DNA of 64,000 nucleotides. Origin: Dyadobacter sp. 50-39. Its GTDB lineage: Bacteria > Bacteroidota > Bacteroidia > Cytophagales > Spirosomataceae. Position numbers and translations under genes: made by a program. Shown piece by piece: positions 61,468 through 64,000 of this stretch. The stretch spans positions 372,001 to 436,000 of the forward strand of contig MKSR01000040.1 of assembly GCA_001898145.1 (NCBI GenBank), read 5' to 3'. The notes under the pieces were generated by a model. The model did no database searches and had not been told where the DNA came from. It was given only the letters and a program-made list of their open reading frames with translations. How positions within the stretch are numbered: position 1 is the stretch's first letter; the number at the start of each line of letters is the position of its first letter.

Positions 61468-62526
61468 TTAATTCTGATAAAACTCGTAATTCTCTTTCGT
61501 CACGATGTCGATCGGCATGTAGTTCTGCTTTGTGACGGGCGCATTCACGACGAGTGTCTGGTAAAGTGCCATCATACCACGGTAACCCTGGTCGTCGGGG
61601 CGGTGACAGATCAGAAAATCGATCACGTTGTTTTCAAGGTAATCCACATTCTCCCGCACAAAGTCGTAGCCGATCAGCGAAACGTGGGTCCGGTGGCTGT
61701 TTTTCAGGAACGAAGCGACGGTATGGACGCGTGAATTCGTCACGAATGCGGCACCGATGTCCTTGTTCAAATGGAATACATAAGTAAGGTGGCGCGCCAC
61801 CGATTGGTAATCCGTCTCCCGGATATCGATGCGCACGATCTCGTTCGGCTGGTTATTGTCATTGAAATAAGCCCTGAATCCATCCTCGATTTCCAGGTAA
61901 TTGAAATTGTCGATCTCTTTTGAAATATTGATAATCAATACCTTCTTTTCCGCTTCGAGGCGGTAGGTCAGCAGCTTGGCGCCCACATACCCGCTCTTGC
62001 GCAGGTGCGGGCCTATGTACGATAGGCTATGCAGGTCGGGAATGTCAGAATCGATAAATACGTATGGGATTTTACGCCGTGCACATTCCGCTGCAAACTT
62101 TCGGGTTTCTTCGATGAACGAGGGGGATATCAGCATTCCGTGAAAGCCACCTTCCAGCGCAAGGCGGATCTGGCCCGCAAACGAGTCCTTGTTATTCAGG
62201 TCGAATAGAAAAACCTGCACCTGCACACCATACTGACGCATTTCCGCTTCCGCCCGCCGGATCCCGCCCAGGGGAGCCGACCAGAAATCCGTTTCCTCGG
62301 ATACGTCGGGCAGCAATGCCGCCAGGCTGATGATCTTTTTCGAAGCGAGCCGGCTTGCAAGGATATTGGGCTGATAGTCCATTTCCTTGATAATGGCGTT
62401 GATTTTCGCCTTCGTTTTTTCCGAAACACCCGTCCGGTTATGCAGCACGCGATCGACCGTGGCAGTGGAGACATTGGCGCGCCTGGCGATTTCCTTCACG
62501 CCGAACAGTTCGTTCTCTTTTTCCAT
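61468..62526 (-). CDS. LacI-family transcriptional regulator
   Basis: The 352-residue protein has the LacI HTH (about 7-30, VKEIARRANVSTATVDRVLH) and hinge helix (NILASRLASKK), then a periplasmic-binding-protein-like ligand domain with GGFHGMLISPSFIEETRK and FVTNSRVHTVASFLKNS. It should bind the palindrome at 61410-61429 downstream of its own gene and release it on binding a sugar or sugar acid. It is upstream and in the same direction as the operon. Confidence 0.93.
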   Translation of the reverse strand: MEKENELFGVKEIARRANVSTATVDRVLHNRTGVSEKTKAKINAIIKEMDYQPNILASRLASKKIISLAALLPDVSEETDFWSAPLGGIRRAEAEMRQYGVQVQVFLFDLNNKDSFAGQIRLALEGGFHGMLISPSFIEETRKFAAECARRKIPYVFIDSDIPDLHSLSYIGPHLRKSGYVGAKLLTYRLEAEKKVLIINISKEIDNFNYLEIEDGFRAYFNDNNQPNEIVRIDIRETDYQSVARHLTYVFHLNKDIGAAFVTNSRVHTVASFLKNSHRTHVSLIGYDFVRENVDYLENNVIDFLICHRPDDQGYRGMMALYQTLVVNAPVTKQNYMPIDIVTKENYEFYQN

Positions 62527-62653
62527 TCAAAGTTTTCGTTCGAAGGGCTAAATATAGGCTTTGCCAAGGCATTCCTGCAAGGAAGTTTGCCCGCTACGCC
62601 ATTACCCGCTGGGGCTAAAAGATGAAATAGCGCTGCATTTACCGTCATGCCGC

Positions 62654-63142
62654 TCAGATGTTCAGCAACCTTTTCAGCCGGTCGTAGAAGCCCGTGTCGC
62701 GGAAAGTGAATTGTTTATGCAAAATATAGTTGCTCAAAAAACTCGCGCCCATCGCTGCTACCTGCGAAAACAGCTTGTTCAGATTAACTTCCTTCACCGA
62801 AAAAGGGATCAGAAAAGTAAATGTACCAAGCCATTGGTTTGAAATACCATACAAAATAGTAGATCCATAAACCGTTATCAGGCAAGACCAAACCGAAACG
62901 ATGGTGAACTTGACGATTTGTCGTCTTGTCTGGGTCGTATTTTTGGCATTGAATGCAAAAAGCCTTGTTAAAAAATACCCCACTACAAACGAAAACCAGT
63001 AACCTGCAAACAGGGCCGACTTATAGGAAATAGTAAACCATTCCTGCAAAATGGTAGCGACCAGCAAATTGGTAAGCGCGCCGGTGGCGGCGACAGCAAA
63101 ATAGGCAACAAGATCGCGGCGGTTAAAAAGCTGATCGGGCAT
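62654..63142 (-). CDS. GtrA-like membrane protein
   Basis: The 162-residue protein has four membrane helices (about 10-35, 40-65, 80-105, 120-145) and the GtrA-type N-terminus RDLVAYFAVAATGALTNLLV and closing FLSNYILHKQFTFRDTG. The family takes part in translocating lipid-linked sugars for cell-surface polysaccharides. No glycosyltransferase is adjacent. Confidence 0.86.
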   Translation of the reverse strand: MPDQLFNRRDLVAYFAVAATGALTNLLVATILQEWFTISYKSALFAGYWFSFVVGYFLTRLFAFNAKNTTQTRRQIVKFTIVSVWSCLITVYGSTILYGISNQWLGTFTFLIPFSVKEVNLNKLFSQVAAMGASFLSNYILHKQFTFRDTGFYDRLKRLLNI

Positions 63143-63211
63143 TGTGTGAATTTATAAACCACCAAGATAGCAGTTAAACCGGCATCATCAGAACCAAAAA
63201 TCAGTCGTTAT

Positions 63212-63430
63212 ATGAAAAAAATGCTTGGCTATGCTGCTGTCCTGTTTCTGAATAGCATAGCGCTGTTCGCGCAGGAGAATCAGTCGGTTTTGTGGGAAAT
63301 CAGCGGCAAGGGGCTTCAAAAACCTTCCTTTCTATTTGGGACCTACCACGTCGCCCCCGGTTCGGTACTCGATCGCTTTCCCCGGTTGATGCAGGTAGCA
63401 AAAAGCTGTGATTTCTACAATGCTGGTTGA
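63212..63430 (+). pseudogene. Truncated TraB/GumN-family gene
   Basis: The 72 codons start with a signal peptide (MKKMLGYAAVLFLNSIALFA) and the TraB/GumN N-terminus SVLWEISGKGLQKPSFLFGT, YHVAPGSVLDRFPRLMQVAK. Full members have about 290 residues; this one ends at a stop at 63428-63430. No remaining TraB sequence is found downstream before the bestrophin gene, so the 3' part has been deleted. Confidence 0.75.
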
Positions 63431-63714
63431 TATTATTAAAGATAAAACTCCATTTCAGCAGCAAGCACCAGAGGAAGCGAAGGGCCTCGAAATGTATTCA
63501 AATACACTTCGGCAGCCGCTCAAATTGAACGAGCAAGTTGATGAAAATCTCGGGAAAGTAACCATTAACCGAAATGCGCACCGCAGCCATCGCGGCGATC
63601 GGGATGCATGACGGAATGATAGTCGTCAAATCATGCCTGCCATTGCCTGGGAAGCGAATTGTTTGCATTTTAGGAGCCGGAAAATTACTCACTCCCATCA
63701 CTCAATAGCTCCTT
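63431..63714 (+). other. Degraded region after the truncated TraB gene
   Basis: Short open stretches in two frames carry no recognised domain. One, opening at 63408 inside the truncated gene, reads LVDIIKDKTPFQQQAPEEAK and YSNTLRQPLKLNEQVDENLG before a stop at 63611; another runs to 63707. They may be fragments of the gene whose deletion cut TraB. No promoter or repeat is evident. Confidence 0.5.
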
Positions 63715-64000
63715 ATGTACATTAACCGCTACCTTTCCCCGATCATCGTCTACTACTATTCCTGGCGCATGGTCCTGTTTTCAATCGCCACAGGCACCAC
63801 CGCCATTCTTGTGTATGATTACCTCGACTGGAAATGGGTGGCAATTCCCTGGCTTCCGGTTTCGCTCGTCGGTACGGCCACAGCATTTTTTGTCGGTTTC
63901 AAAAACAACCAGTCGTATGACCGCAGCTGGGAGGCCCGGAAGGTCTGGGGCGCTATTACCAACAACAGCCGTTCATTCAGCGCCGCGGTACGCTCCTTCA
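63715..64000 (+). CDS. Bestrophin-family (UPF0187) protein, C-terminus beyond window
   Basis: Translation from ATG 63715 gives MYINRYLSPIIVYYYSWRMV and then FFVGFKNNQSYDRSWEARKV, the bestrophin signature seen also in the gene at 22813. The 95 codons present include the first two membrane helices (about 20-60); the rest lies beyond the window. The two copies are diverged paralogues. Confidence 0.85.
   Translation, partial: MYINRYLSPIIVYYYSWRMVLFSIATGTTAILVYDYLDWKWVAIPWLPVSLVGTATAFFVGFKNNQSYDRSWEARKVWGAITNNSRSFSAAVRSF

Overview
The window looks like chromosome of a Bacteroidota bacterium of the order Cytophagales; the closest match I can suggest from gene content is a Dyadobacter/Spirosoma-type genome (inference, no search was run). 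Supporting this are a TonB-dependent receptor, the ftsX - DUF3098 - uppP - truB - ribF run, GH95 and CE7 carbohydrate enzymes, LytS/LytTR signalling, starts without Shine-Dalgarno sequences, and a TTG-N19-TTAATTTG promoter of the Bacteroidota type. I see no rRNA, tRNA, transposase, prophage or CRISPR array.

Layout. (1) 1-478 is a partial GNAT gene. (2) 526-19381 is a same-strand run of 17 genes (minus strand) with no gap above about 100 bp. Read in transcription order it begins with six SnoaL/NTF2-like domains in five genes, two DJ-1/PfpI proteins, a ThDP enzyme, a GMC oxidoreductase, a VOC protein and an AGE-like barrel. It then passes through STAS - GlgX - STAS - RsbW-like kinase and ends in a STAND ATPase with WD40 repeats and a TonB receptor with an unusual N-terminus. 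(3) 19916-22685 is a divergent, translationally coupled three-gene signalling unit (degenerate receiver-GAF protein, LytS kinase, LytTR regulator), followed by a bestrophin, rluF, a CE7 esterase and a Gfo/Idh/MocA oxidoreductase. (4) 28-35 kb is core metabolism and cell envelope: etfBA, bifunctional nuclease, ftsX, uppP, truB, ribF. (5) 36.3-40.8 kb is an ergothioneine locus: an EgtUV-type ABC importer (ATPase plus permease/binding-protein fusion) directly overlapping egtB and egtD. The binding domain of the fusion appears circularly permuted. (6) 40.8-54.4 kb is accessory: a repeat array, an H1-like protein, a GH95 fucosidase, several DinB-family proteins, and scars of deleted genes. It also holds a tight three-gene module of J-domain pseudokinase, VWA protein and divergent PurA-like enzyme that I cannot assign to a described system. 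(7) 54.5-56.6 kb is an M48 protease. (8) 56.5-62.5 kb is a LacI-controlled catabolic operon (enolase-superfamily enzyme, DHDPS-like aldolase, NAD-dependent epimerase, Nramp-like transporter lacking the metal-binding motif) with a perfect 20-bp palindromic operator. (9) The right end has a GtrA protein, a broken TraB/GumN gene and a second, partial bestrophin.

The strongest candidates for something new are the J-pseudokinase/VWA/PurA-like module, the circularly permuted transporter in the ergothioneine operon, the 17-gene run that couples partner-switch and STAND regulators to a SnoaL-rich metabolic cluster, and the Nramp-like transporter recruited to a catabolic operon.
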